Numbered from the stretch's first letter, positions 1 through 9,482 are shown. The stretch is DNA of 64,000 bases from UBA4615 sp046046245 (GCA_046046245.1 JBJOKE010000046.1:54808-118807); one strand, 5' to 3'. Program-made: numbers and translations. Notes: generated by a model not told the origin, from the sequence alone.

Positions 1-3000
1 GAACACCCCTGACTTGGTGTTCTGCGCCTCGGCGTCACCCGACTTCACCTCGCGGCGCATCGCGTTGAAGGTGTCCAGCGTCTGGTTGTTGTACTTGGCC
101 CCGGCGATGAACTGCGCGTCCGCCCGCCCTTGGGAGGTGAAGGAGCGCAGCATGTCGATCTCGCCGGCCACGCCGCGGCGGCGCATCTCGGACTTGCGGG
201 CCGAGCTCTCGGCCAGGGACGACAGGTACAGCTCGCCCACCACCCGGCGCGCGGCGCGCAGGGCGTTCTTCTCGCCCGGCTGGGCGTCTGCCAGCTCCGC
301 ATCGAGCTCCGCGCGCAGCTTGTTGAAGGCCGAGAGCATGCCGCCGAACATCGTGTGCTGGACGGCCTCCTTCTGGCGGAACACCACCTCTGCGAAGGCG
401 CCCTGCTTCTGAAGCTGCTCGACCAGCTCGCGCGCGTCGGCGGCCGACTCTGCGAACGAGACGTGGTAGTCATCGCCCGAGTTCTCCAGCTTGGCCCGGG
501 ACTTCTCGTCGGCGTCCAGGTAGGCCTGGGACTTGGCGATGACCACGTAGTCGCCGAAGCGCTTCAGCGGCGCGTAGGGGCGGAACTCCTGCAGCTCGAA
601 GAGCGAGTTGAACCGCTTGAGCTGGTCGGCCTTGTCCGCATCCAGGCGCGCAGCCTTCTTGGTGTCCCCGAGCTTGCGGGCGGCCGCGATCAGTGCGTCG
701 TACTCGGAATCGGTGGCCTCGATGACGGTCTGCTTCTTGAGCGACAGCACCTCGTCGCCATGCTTGAAGACGGCCTCCACCAGAGCCTTGGACTCCTTGG
801 ACAGCGCATCGAAGCGCTGCTTCATCTCAGGGTCGACCTTGACGTTGGCGCTCGTGCCCTTGCGCCAGTCGGGCTTGAAGCCCCACTTGCCCTCGCGCGT
901 GGCGTCGTAGAGGAACTGGTTGGCCGACTTCGGGCCGGTGCCGCGCTCGGCCTGGGGCACCTTGTTGTACAGGTCCGCCACGCGCTCGACTTCGCGCTCC
1001 AGCTTGCCTGTGAGCGCCGCACGCTCCTGGTACACGCGACGCAGGTTGCCCGCAGCCTCCACCCCCAACGAGATGGCGCGGTTGATGACGTCCTCGGTGA
1101 ACGTCAGCGTGTTCAGCGCCGCGTTGCCGACGTCGCGCAGCGTGTTGGTGACGACACCGACGGGCTTCTGGAGCTCTGTCGGCAGGCGCTCGGTGGGGTT
1201 CTTGCCGAAGCGCATGCGCTGCTTGTCCGCAGCCACCTGGGCGCCCACGCGGAAGATGTTCTTGTCGTTGAAGATGACGAGGTTGCTGGTCCGTACTTGC
1301 GACTTGGCGCTCTCAAGGGCCGCTTCAGCGTCTGCAACGGCTTTTTGGCCGTCAACGACCTGCTTCTCGTGGTAGCGAACAGCCGCGCCGAGTTTGTTCT
1401 TCAGGCCCACCACAGATGTGGCTCTCGTCTTCTCCGCGCTCTTGGCGATGTTGTCGCGAATGAAAGCCGGAGCGCTGTCAATCAGGTCTTGAAGCTCTTT
1501 CTGACTGCGTTCAAGCGCCTCTTGCGGGTTGGTGTCGGCAAACGCCCGCGCAGCTTTTGCCTTTTCCAGGGCCGCGCGGCTGGCCTCAAGGCCGTCTCTT
1601 GCGGCGTCAAGGCGGTCCTGCGCGCCTTTCACTGAATCGCTGCGACTGCGAGCGTCCAGGAACCTGATGCCCTTGATGCCGATGGAGTCGAGCCACTCAG
1701 ACGCAGCCTTGTCGGAGCCGAACTTGTTCTCAAACCAGTTGTACAGGTTCTCGCCATCTATGCGCGGGTCGTCCCACGCATCATCGAAGTCCTCCGCGTA
1801 TTTAGAGTTCTCGATGGCCTGACGCACTTTGGCGCTTTGCTTGCTCAGTGGCTTGTCCCAGTCCAGCAGCTCGTCGTCGGCGACGGCGGTGTCCACGCGC
1901 ATGAGCGAACCTTCTGGGTTAGGGCCCGCCCGCATCTCAACTTCGCGCCCTCCGGTGATGGCCAGCAGTCGGTCCCAACGCGACTTGTTGCTCTTGCTGG
2001 CAAACTTAGTCTTGCCGTCGAACAGCAGCTTGTTGTACAGCTCGCGCAAAACAGACGCCGGCACCGGCTGGCCCGTGTCGGAGTACACCGGCTGGGCGCT
2101 TTGGCTCTTACGATTGACGTCAGCCTCGAAGTACCCCTTGGCGATGCCGAACCGCTGCGCCAGATAGGTGCCCCAGCCGTACGCTTGCGCACCCTCACCC
2201 GACCCCATGAACTTGTGGTCGAACTTGCGGAACGCCGCCGCCGTGCCATGCCACGTGCCGGTGATCTCCAGGCGGGCTGCACCGAACGCGAGGTTGACGA
2301 TGTCCTGTGCGGTCAGGCTCTCGGGCTTCAGGCCCAGCCGGCGCACCGCGACCTTGAACGCAGCCCACAGGGTGCGGAACCACTCCCGCAGTCCAGCAGA
2401 CCCGCGCATCGTCTCCGCCGTGGGGTCGATGCCTCGCTGCACAGCCTCTTCGAGGAAGTAGGCCAGGATCTCGGCCCGGCGGTCTTCCTTGGGCGTGTTT
2501 GCGTCCATCGTGCGCTCGACGGCAGCCAGGGCGACTTCGCTCTCGGTGGACCCGTTGTCCTGCTTGGCCCAGGAGATGATCTGGTCGACGAGCTTGTCGT
2601 ACACCGCCTTCGGCAGCAGGTTCTCCAGCCCCAGGTGGCCGCCCACCTCGTGCATGAACTTGGCCCGGCCACGCCCCTTGGCGATGCGGTCCGCCACGAG
2701 ATACGCCACCCCGTCAGAGGCCACACCATAGGCGCCTTCGAGGGCCATCTTGGCGCCCAGTACCTTCTTCGTGCGGTCCGAGGAGGTCAGCAGGTCGCCG
2801 ATGGTGTCCACGATCACGAGCTTGCGCCCCAGCACATCGGCGCGGATGAAGGCCTTGATGTCGTCAATCAGCTCGGCGGCGGTGTAGCCGTTCTTGACGG
2901 CGCCGGCACCCTTGGTCTTGCCGAACTGCTGCCCGCCCCCCTTCATGGCCTGGACCATGCGGTTCCAGTCGCGCGGGGCGATGTCCAGCACGGCGGCGTA

Positions 3001-6000
3001 CTGGAAGGGTGCTTCGGGGCGCAGGGCCCCGGACTCCACCGCGGCGCGGGCGGCTTCGAGCGCGTCCTCCATCGAGACGAACTTGCCGGTGGTGGCCAGC
3101 ATGACGTCGCCCGGCTGCTCCTTGTCACGGGACTTGGCGCGCAGGTCGCGCTCGCGCTGGGAGGTCGAGTTCTGCGAGGTGCGGGAGTCTGGACCGGATG
3201 ATGACGATGTCCATACCGGCCACGGCATAGAACGCTGCATCAGCGACACGACGTCCTGGCGGGTCCAGTTGTTCTCGCCGTAGCCCACGAACTCCTTGCG
3301 AGTGGTCTCAGGCAGGTCCGCCCACTTGGGTGCGCCAGGGATGGTGTTGGCGGCTTGGTCCCACGCCCGGCCAGCCTGCTCGGTCGGAGTCAGGACCTTG
3401 TCCACGGGTGCTGCCGGCGCGGGCGCTGCAGCCTCTGCCTTCTTGACGCGGCGAACCTTGGGAGCCTTGGGAGGCTCGGCACCCTTGGCCTTGCGCACCG
3501 CTCCCCGCTGAAGGACGCCCTCGGCGCGCTCGATCTCGGCCTCCGCCTTGGCTTGGAGCTCCGCAGCCTCCTGCTCCAGTTGCGCGACGGGCACCATCTT
3601 GTTGTTGACTGAGACCTCGGTCTTGCCGGCGGCGCGGGCCTGGGCGATCTGCTCGGCGCGCTTGGCGGCCTTGTCCTGCAAGTCCATCGCCTTCTGCGTG
3701 AACTTGGCTGCGACCTCGCCGGGGGTCAGGTACTTGGCTTCGATCTGGGAGATCGCAACGTCGGCCTCCTCGACCTTGTCGTTCTTGCCGGCTTCTTCCG
3801 CAGCGGCGCGCTGCTGGTACAGGGAGTCCAGCTTGTCCTGATCGGCCTGTGAAACGTCCTCGCGCCCGGCCAGCTCACCGGAGTCGCGCCAGTTGGAGAC
3901 TGAGCCGCCCAGTGACGCACTGGTGGAGAAGCCCGCCTCGCGCAGGCTGGGGTCGCGCCCGCCCATCTCCGGGGCGGTGTCAGCGCCGAAGGCGGACTCC
4001 GTGGCTTCCAGATCAACCTCGGTGCGCCCGCTCGTGGGGGCGTCAACCTCGGTCTGCGTCTGCGCAGGCGCGAGTCGAGCAGCCAGCCTCGCCACGTAGT
4101 CATCGGTCCAGCCGAACTTCTTCTGGGCGTTCTTGATGCGGGTCGCCCGGGTCTTGGCCCCGAGCTCGCCCTCGCCCGTCACCTTCTGCACGGTCTGCCG
4201 CGACAGCCCGTACTTGTTGGCGATGGCCTCCTCGGTCATGTTCTCCACGTAGCGGTCGTAGAGCATGGCCGCATCGCGCTCGCCGAAGATCTGGTTGAGT
4301 GTGGTCAGCGTGTCGTCATCGCTCTCGTTGGTGTCGCCCTGCTCGGCGACGATGTCCTCGGCGATCTTGAAGAGGTTGACTCGGCGGCCCTGCGCTTTGG
4401 CGGCGCGGGCCTCTGCCCAGACCTGACGCAGCGACGGTGTGAGTGCTGCGAGCGCCGGAGCTCCGTCGGGCTTGGAGTCTTCCCAGTCGCTCTCGTCCGT
4501 GGCCTCGGCAGCCTCGGCTTGCTCAGCAACGGGTTCGGGGGCAACGAAGGCCTGCGACTGTGCCAGGGCGGCCGGACTCACCAGCCTGCGCTTGCGCTGG
4601 ACTACAGGCTCGGTTGGCGCAGCGGGAGCTGCGGCATCTTGTGCGGGGGCGGCTGCCACGGCAGCTTCTGCCGGCGGCGCTGCTTGGACGGCTTGACTGG
4701 CTTGGACATCGGCGGGGACCTCCGTGGCCGTTGGGGGAGTTGCCGGCGCGGGCTCGACCACGGGAGCCACGACAGGCACAGGAGCCGCCACAGGGGCAGG
4801 CGCAGCGACGGGAGCAGCCACCGGAGCCTTCTTGGACTCGATGATGGCCGCGGCCAGGAGCTTCTTGGCCTGCGCGTTCTTGCGCTCGGACATGGCGGTG
4901 ACCACCGGGGTCAGCGACTCCAGGGGGAGCCCGGACGCCTTGATCTCGGAGAGCAGCTCCAGTGCCTTGCCGTTGGGCACGACGCCCATGTCGATGAGTT
5001 CCTGCTCCTCCGGCGTATAGACCTTGGAGGCGGGCGCGGGCGGCGGAGCCGGCGCAGCGGTCGGCGTAGTGGGCAGCCCTTGGGAGAGCATCGACGCCTC
5101 GTAGGCCGACAGCTCGCGCTCGGTGCCATCCGGCCCTGCGACACGGACACCCGACGGGGCGTCGAACGCTGCGGTGATGTCGGCCTCGCGGGCCTCGCGC
5201 TGCTTGTCGTCGAGCGGCGCGCCCACGCCAGCCTGTTGCTCGACCCAGTTCTTGAGCGGAACGCCCGGGTTGTCGCGGATGAGCCCGAGGATGGGCGCGA
5301 GCTGCTCCTGACGAGCCTTCTCGGCGTCGGCAGCGGCCTTGTCCCTGCGCAGAATGTCGGCCTCGATGGCGCGGTTGTTGAGCGCGCCGAACCCACCACC
5401 CGTGGCGACCCCGGCCAGCATGCCCATGGCGCCGGCGTTGCCCACACCCTGATCCCAGGGCCTGCCCAGCGCGACGTTCTGCCAGACCTGCTCCTGCATG
5501 GACTGGGGCAGTTCCTCGAACACGCCTTCGGACAGCGCGCTGCCACCGATGTTGCGCAGCATCCCGCGCTTGCCGGTGCCCATGGCGCCTTGCGCGAGCG
5601 CAGTGTCGATGTCGCCCAGCCCCACGCGGTTGGCCAGCCGGCCGCCGGCAAGACTCAGAACGCCAGCGCCGAAGCCCGATGCGGCAGCGGCAGCCCCCTG
5701 CCACGGGGTGAGGAGTCCGTCCTTGGTCTCTGCGCGGATCTGAGACGCCGCAGAGCCGGCCCCGAGGATGCCTTCGCCCGCAGCGCCGGCCACCACAGGA
5801 GCGACCTTCGGGGCGACTCGCAGCAGTCCGCGGGCGATGCCGGCGCCGCCGATCATCTGAGGCAGCGACTCCCCCGCAGCAGTCAGGATCGTGCTGGGGT
5901 TCTGGAGCGCAGTGCCTACGGTGTCGAGGAACCCGTCGGCCTGCTTGACCTTCTCGTTGGCCGCCTGCTGCGCCGGCGAGTACCACGAGTCGATGAGCTT

Positions 6001-6264
6001 CTGAGCCTCTTCGGGGCGGTAGCCCAGCTCTTCGAGCGCCTTGCCGACGCGGCCACCCGTGGGGATGTCCGCCAGACCCGCGAACGCCTGCGGCAGGCCC
6101 ACCGCGCCCTTGAGCGCGACGACGCCCACGTCCCCCATCGTGCCGAGGATGGTGCGCTCGGGATCCTTGGGTGGCAGCGGCGAAACGAAGGTCGGGGTGA
6201 ACCCCTCGACGGGCGCAGCCGAGCGCCGAGATGTGGCTTCGGTGAAACCCTCGATGATCGGCAT
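1..6264 (-). CDS. Giant polyvalent virion protein, C-terminus beyond window
   Basis: An open frame of 2,088 codons starts at ATG 6264 and has no stop before position 1. A GAGGG ribosome site lies 6-7 bases upstream, 12 bases after the previous stop. Gly/Ala-rich, membrane-active-looking segments occupy the first ~300 residues, then an Ala/Pro linker (~440-570). Around 660-695 a segment with YGLSRQTVQ resembles a sigma-70 region 4 helix-turn-helix. HEVGGH at 1205-1210 is a zincin-like HExxxH motif. Residues ~1337-1540 (WHG, GSGEGAQAYGWGTYLA, then GIKGIRFLD) match the ART-PolyVal type ADP-ribosyltransferase-like domain. PLKRFG at 1899-1904 is the PLxRFG motif of large phage polyvalent proteins. 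Such proteins are packaged and enter the cell with the DNA, where they are thought to aid entry and counter defences. That role is inferred here; the domain calls are by motif only. Confidence 0.85.
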   Translation of the reverse strand, partial: MPIIEGFTEATSRRSAAPVEGFTPTFVSPLPPKDPERTILGTMGDVGVVALKGAVGLPQAFAGLADIPTGGRVGKALEELGYRPEEAQKLIDSWYSPAQQAANEKVKQADGFLDTVGTALQNPSTILTAAGESLPQMIGGAGIARGLLRVAPKVAPVVAGAAGEGILGAGSAASQIRAETKDGLLTPWQGAAAAASGFGAGVLSLAGGRLANRVGLGDIDTALAQGAMGTGKRGMLRNIGGSALSEGVFEELPQSMQEQVWQNVALGRPWDQGVGNAGAMGMLAGVATGGGFGALNNRAIEADILRRDKAAADAEKARQEQLAPILGLIRDNPGVPLKNWVEQQAGVGAPLDDKQREAREADITAAFDAPSGVRVAGPDGTERELSAYEASMLSQGLPTTPTAAPAPPPAPASKVYTPEEQELIDMGVVPNGKALELLSEIKASGLPLESLTPVVTAMSERKNAQAKKLLAAAIIESKKAPVAAPVAAPAPVAAPVPVVAPVVEPAPATPPTATEVPADVQASQAVQAAPPAEAAVAAAPAQDAAAPAAPTEPVVQRKRRLVSPAALAQSQAFVAPEPVAEQAEAAEATDESDWEDSKPDGAPALAALTPSLRQVWAEARAAKAQGRRVNLFKIAEDIVAEQGDTNESDDDTLTTLNQIFGERDAAMLYDRYVENMTEEAIANKYGLSRQTVQKVTGEGELGAKTRATRIKNAQKKFGWTDDYVARLAARLAPAQTQTEVDAPTSGRTEVDLEATESAFGADTAPEMGGRDPSLREAGFSTSASLGGSVSNWRDSGELAGREDVSQADQDKLDSLYQQRAAAEEAGKNDKVEEADVAISQIEAKYLTPGEVAAKFTQKAMDLQDKAAKRAEQIAQARAAGKTEVSVNNKMVPVAQLEQEAAELQAKAEAEIERAEGVLQRGAVRKAKGAEPPKAPKVRRVKKAEAAAPAPAAPVDKVLTPTEQAGRAWDQAANTIPGAPKWADLPETTRKEFVGYGENNWTRQDVVSLMQRSMPWPVWTSSSSGPDSRTSQNSTSQRERDLRAKSRDKEQPGDVMLATTGKFVSMEDALEAARAAVESGALRPEAPFQYAAVLDIAPRDWNRMVQAMKGGGQQFGKTKGAGAVKNGYTAAELIDDIKAFIRADVLGRKLVIVDTIGDLLTSSDRTKKVLGAKMALEGAYGVASDGVAYLVADRIAKGRGRAKFMHEVGGHLGLENLLPKAVYDKLVDQIISWAKQDNGSTESEVALAAVERTMDANTPKEDRRAEILAYFLEEAVQRGIDPTAETMRGSAGLREWFRTLWAAFKVAVRRLGLKPESLTAQDIVNLAFGAARLEITGTWHGTAAAFRKFDHKFMGSGEGAQAYGWGTYLAQRFGIAKGYFEADVNRKSQSAQPVYSDTGQPVPASVLRELYNKLLFDGKTKFASKSNKSRWDRLLAITGGREVEMRAGPNPEGSLMRVDTAVADDELLDWDKPLSKQSAKVRQAIENSKYAEDFDDAWDDPRIDGENLYNWFENKFGSDKAASEWLDSIGIKGIRFLDARSRSDSVKGAQDRLDAARDGLEASRAALEKAKAARAFADTNPQEALERSQKELQDLIDSAPAFIRDNIAKSAEKTRATSVVGLKNKLGAAVRYHEKQVVDGQKAVADAEAALESAKSQVRTSNLVIFNDKNIFRVGAQVAADKQRMRFGKNPTERLPTELQKPVGVVTNTLRDVGNAALNTLTFTEDVINRAISLGVEAAGNLRRVYQERAALTGKLEREVERVADLYNKVPQAERGTGPKSANQFLYDATREGKWGFKPDWRKGTSANVKVDPEMKQRFDALSKESKALVEAVFKHGDEVLSLKKQTVIEATDSEYDALIAAARKLGDTKKAARLDADKADQLKRFNSLFELQEFRPYAPLKRFGDYVVIAKSQAYLDADEKSRAKLENSGDDYHVSFAESAADARELVEQLQKQGAFAEVVFRQKEAVQHTMFGGMLSAFNKLRAELDAELADAQPGEKNALRAARRVVGELYLSSLAESSARKSEMRRRGVAGEIDMLRSFTSQGRADAQFIAGAKYNNQTLDTFNAMRREVKSGDAEAQNTKSGVF

Positions 6265-6276
6265 GACGAGCCCTCG

Positions 6277-7518
6277 CTACTTCTTGCCCGGCTTGGCCGC
6301 GGCGGCCTCTTCGAGCGTGCTGTACGGCAGGCCATCGCGGCCGATGAACGCCACCGCCGGAGCTCCGTCCGGGCCCTTGCCCAGCGCAGCGCGAACGCCG
6401 GCCTTGCTTGCCTCCCGCTGCATGCGGGCCCAAGAGGTGTTGTCCACGCCCAAGGGGGCTTCGAGCCCGCCGTTGACCACGTTGTAGAGCGGGCGTCCGT
6501 CTTCGGCGTGCGCGGTGTGCGTGCCGTCTTCGCCCTTGAGGAACTTGGCGGGTCGCGGACCCTTCTCGCCAGTGACCTTGGGGAACAGGCCCGAGTAGCC
6601 TTCCGGCACCGGGACTTCCCTCACGCCGCTGCCGACGCGCCCGAGGATTCGGCGACCGTCGTCGGACACTCCGATGGGGTTGAAGATGTCGGCGGACGTG
6701 GGCGGACGCTGGAACATGCCCCCGCGCTTCTTGGCCTCGTACTCGTCGCGCTCCAAACCGAGCTTGTCGCCGTAGTACTTCTGCATGAACTCCCGGTAGG
6801 CCTTCTCGTCGGCGATCTTCTGGTCGCCCTGGCGCACACCTTGGAACTGAGCCCAGGCAGACGGATCGAGGAACCGCTGCGCATGCGTGAGCGCGGCCTC
6901 CACGTTCTCCCGTGTGACGGGGACCGGGGGTTCCACCCACTTGCCGTCAGGCGTGGCGAGGCCGAACCGACCGTCCTGAGAGACGACCAGCTTGCGCCCG
7001 TCGGGGTAGCTCTCGTAGCCGGTGGAGAGCTCGCGCAGAGCGCCACCAAGGTCGCCCCGAGAGTAGCGAAGCCCCGCTCGCTGCCAGCCCTCCATCGCCG
7101 CGGCGCGGCGTTGAGCGGCTTCGGCCGCCGTGATCTGAAAGCCGGTGAGCCTGCGGGTGTTGGCGCGGTCCGTGTCGGCTTCGTTGAGCGCGATCATCTG
7201 CTCAGCCTCGGCCGGCCGCCCGAAACGACGGTAGACGTTGGCCGTGTCACGCCGCACATCGGCGGCCGAACGCGTCACGGGCTGGGAGTAGGCCACACCC
7301 TCACGGGTGGGGTCGTCCACGGGGGCGTTGGACGTGCCCTCGGGCTGGATGCCGCGCAGCGCAGTCTGGAACTCGTCGTCCTGCTGCTGCTGCTTCAGCA
7401 TCCGCTCACGCTGGGCTGCCTGGAACTTGCGGTCCTCGTCCTGCTGCGCCCAATCGCGGCTACGTTCATAGCCGCGGACGAACCCGTCAACCAGTCCAGC
7501 GAACGCGCCAGCGGCCAT
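6277..7518 (-). CDS. Putative internal virion protein (413 aa)
   Basis: The protein starts MAAGAFAGLVDGF and is Gln/Arg-rich and helical over the first 70 residues, followed by charged repeats without a recognised domain. It lies directly upstream of the giant polyvalent gene and downstream of two other virion-type genes, with only 12 bases before the giant gene. This is the position of internal core or ejection proteins in podoviruses. No catalytic motif was seen. Function is inferred from position only. Confidence 0.7.
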   Translation of the reverse strand: MAAGAFAGLVDGFVRGYERSRDWAQQDEDRKFQAAQRERMLKQQQQDDEFQTALRGIQPEGTSNAPVDDPTREGVAYSQPVTRSAADVRRDTANVYRRFGRPAEAEQMIALNEADTDRANTRRLTGFQITAAEAAQRRAAAMEGWQRAGLRYSRGDLGGALRELSTGYESYPDGRKLVVSQDGRFGLATPDGKWVEPPVPVTRENVEAALTHAQRFLDPSAWAQFQGVRQGDQKIADEKAYREFMQKYYGDKLGLERDEYEAKKRGGMFQRPPTSADIFNPIGVSDDGRRILGRVGSGVREVPVPEGYSGLFPKVTGEKGPRPAKFLKGEDGTHTAHAEDGRPLYNVVNGGLEAPLGVDNTSWARMQREASKAGVRAALGKGPDGAPAVAFIGRDGLPYSTLEEAAAAKPGKK

Positions 7519-7528
7519 GATCTACTCC

Positions 7529-7819
7529 TCAGAGGTCCAGTTCGAGCTGCTCGGGGATGACATCCACCTCGGCAGCCTCAGCCTTGCGACGCCCGCGCTT
7601 GGGCGCAGGAGCTTCCGGGGGTTCAGCGGGTTCCGCGGGTTCGGCAGGCGCCTCGAACGACAGCTCGTTGCTGATCTTCAGGCCCAGCTCGTTGAGAAAC
7701 GGCATGCCGTCACTGCCCACCGCGGTGAGGTACTGCTTCTTGCCGTCGACCACGGCGATGAGCCGGCCGCCCACGATCTCGCCGCCGACCTTCTCTGCCA
7801 ACACGTTGATGTCCATCAT
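7529..7819 (-). CDS. Small hypothetical virion-operon protein (96 aa)
   Basis: The ATG at 7819 overlaps the stop of the upstream gene as ATGA; a second ATG follows immediately at 7816. The N-terminal half (residues 1-50) is a compact beta-rich segment (GGRLIAVVDGKKQYLTAVG), then comes a low-complexity PAEPAEPPEAP linker, a basic KRGRRK patch and an acidic end. I do not recognise the family. It is presumably co-translated with its virion neighbours. Confidence 0.6.
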   Translation of the reverse strand: MMDINVLAEKVGGEIVGGRLIAVVDGKKQYLTAVGSDGMPFLNELGLKISNELSFEAPAEPAEPAEPPEAPAPKRGRRKAEAAEVDVIPEQLELDL

Positions 7820-9012
7820 GCCCTTCCAATTCCTAACTGCTTCTCGAACTCCAGCCCGGCCTGACGCATCTTCTCCAACTTGTCGATGCCGAACTTCTTC
7901 ACGGTGCCCACCGGCATGACGAACTCACCGTCCGACAGCAGCGCGGGCACACGATCATCCTTGGGGCCTCCGGGGCCCGAGACCTTGCCCCCGCTCTGAG
8001 TCGTGGACCCGGGGCGCATCTTGGGCGGGCGGGCGACCGGGCCGCCGGACTTGTAGCCCATGACGGAGTTGACCTGCATCTCGGCAATCGAGCGCGGGTC
8101 GTAGGCGTCCTCCATGACTTCGCCGCCGTCGGCGTACTTCTGGATGAGGCCGCCGTTGGCCTTCCCTCCCGGCGGGCCGAACAGCTTCCCACCGACGGCG
8201 GCGCCCATGGGGCCGCCAACAGCCATACCGGCCAGCGAGCCGACGGCGCTCATTGCGCCGCCGATAGCCTGCTGCTGCGCCTGATAGCCCTGCATGTTGT
8301 AGTTCGACAGCCCCATTGCGAGGTTGCCGGCGTTGCCGTACATGCTGCCGGACATGCCGTAGCCGCCGCGCATGAAGTCGTTGCCCTGGCCCATGATGCC
8401 CATGCCCTGGGCGGAGTTCCCGCCGGCCGCTCCGCCGGCCGCGTTGGCGCCCTGCATGAAGTTGCCGGTGTCCATGACCAGCCCTCGGCCCATGCCGGCG
8501 ACGGAGGCCTTGCGGGCGAAGTTCTCGCCTTCGGCTGCGGCGCGGATGTTGGTGCCAAGGCCCGCAGCGCCCAGGGCGTCCGCGTTCTTGTTGGCCGCCA
8601 TCGCGTAGGCCATGGCCGTGCCATTGCCCATGTTGTTGCGGTTGGCCTCGCGCATCATCTGCTGGTTGCGCAGCGAGCTCTGCTGACTGAAGTCGGCCAG
8701 CCCGCGGTTCACGCGGCCCTCGATGTCGATGCCACGCTTGGCCTCGGAGACCAGATCGTCTTCCAGCGGCGCGTAGAGGTCCTTGTAGCGCCCGAACTGG
8801 TAGTCGGCGTACTCGTCCTGCTTGCGCATCGAGCCGAGGTAGGCGTCCTGGAGCTGCTCACGCAGCGCCGCGTCGCGCTGCATGGCGGGCAGGTAGTCCC
8901 GCTCGTAGACCTGCTTGGACCAGTCGAACTGCTGCTTGGCCAGCTCGGACTGCTTGTCGATGGCTTCCCCGACACGCGGGTCCGGCGGCGGAGGACTTCC
9001 TGACCATCCCAT
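7816..9012 (-). CDS. Virion protein with LSDGEFVM motif (398 aa)
   Basis: ATG at 9012 was chosen because CTGGAG lies 8-9 bases upstream and the preceding stop is 2 bases away; a longer in-frame extension has no ribosome site. Residues 1-120 are charged and helical. The middle (about 130-310) is rich in Gly, Ala, Met and Asn (for example GNAGNLAMGLSNYNMQG) and looks membrane-active. The end carries the DDRVPALLSDGEFVMPVG pattern seen in many phage internal or tape-measure-like proteins. A role as an ejected core protein is likely. It is co-translated with the 96-aa gene downstream. Confidence 0.72.
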   Translation of the reverse strand: MGWSGSPPPPDPRVGEAIDKQSELAKQQFDWSKQVYERDYLPAMQRDAALREQLQDAYLGSMRKQDEYADYQFGRYKDLYAPLEDDLVSEAKRGIDIEGRVNRGLADFSQQSSLRNQQMMREANRNNMGNGTAMAYAMAANKNADALGAAGLGTNIRAAAEGENFARKASVAGMGRGLVMDTGNFMQGANAAGGAAGGNSAQGMGIMGQGNDFMRGGYGMSGSMYGNAGNLAMGLSNYNMQGYQAQQQAIGGAMSAVGSLAGMAVGGPMGAAVGGKLFGPPGGKANGGLIQKYADGGEVMEDAYDPRSIAEMQVNSVMGYKSGGPVARPPKMRPGSTTQSGGKVSGPGGPKDDRVPALLSDGEFVMPVGTVKKFGIDKLEKMRQAGLEFEKQLGIGRA

Positions 9013-9014
9013 GG

Positions 9015-9470
9015 CTACTTCTCCAGGTACTCTTCCAAGGTGTCGTTCTGCACCAGGAGCTTGACCTCCGGTGCGACCTCGATGCCCCACTGCATGCCGC
9101 CGATGAGGCGCGCCATGTGGATGAACAGGTCCCCGATGCCGTGCCGGATCACGTTGGCGATCTCAAGGCTCTTCCTGTCGCCTGCGGCCTCGAAGCGGTT
9201 GGCCGTCAGCCAGTTCACTACGCCGAGCTCCAGCACCGGGAGCAGCTCCTCGATGTGCTGGCGATAGAACCTGTTGCGCGGCATGGCACACGTGGCGAAG
9301 AGGAAAGCCTTGTTCAGGTCCTCCGCCTTGACTTCGCTGTCACGGTCGATCAGGTCGTCCCACACGTCCGCGATGTGGATGACCATCAGTGCCAAGTTCA
9401 CCGCATCCTCGTTGCCTTGGAAAAAGCGGCGGAACTTGTCGACAGTGACCGAGTCTCGCATGGCGGGCAT
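9015..9470 (-). CDS. All-helical hypothetical protein with DDLID motif (151 aa)
   Basis: The predicted protein appears all-helical, with FFQGNEDAVNLALMVIHIADVWDDLIDRD near the start; the acidic DDLID and later conserved-looking segments resemble nothing I can name with confidence. The DDxxD spacing recalls isoprenoid synthases, but length and context do not support that call. It lies between the desaturase and the internal virion genes. No Shine-Dalgarno precedes the ATG at 9470; a second ATG follows at 9461. Confidence 0.65.
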   Translation of the reverse strand: MPAMRDSVTVDKFRRFFQGNEDAVNLALMVIHIADVWDDLIDRDSEVKAEDLNKAFLFATCAMPRNRFYRQHIEELLPVLELGVVNWLTANRFEAAGDRKSLEIANVIRHGIGDLFIHMARLIGGMQWGIEVAPEVKLLVQNDTLEEYLEK

Positions 9471-9473
9471 TGT

Positions 9474-9482
9474 ACGTTAGCA
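9474..9482 (-). promoter_or_regulatory. Extended -10-like motif TGCTAACGT
   Basis: Read leftward, the motif lies in the 30-base gap after the desaturase stop and just before the DDLID gene. It belongs to a recurrent TG(C/T)TA(A/G)C set found in the larger gaps of the phage. No clear -35 was seen and it sits only a few bases before the start codon, so a promoter role here is weak. Confidence 0.25.

Noticed and set aside
4519..7560. Long + strand frame opposite the giant and internal virion genes, and an 800-codon alternative leftward frame at 4523-6940
   Set aside because: Both have composition typical of shadow frames. The giant protein frame has recognisable motifs and good start signals.
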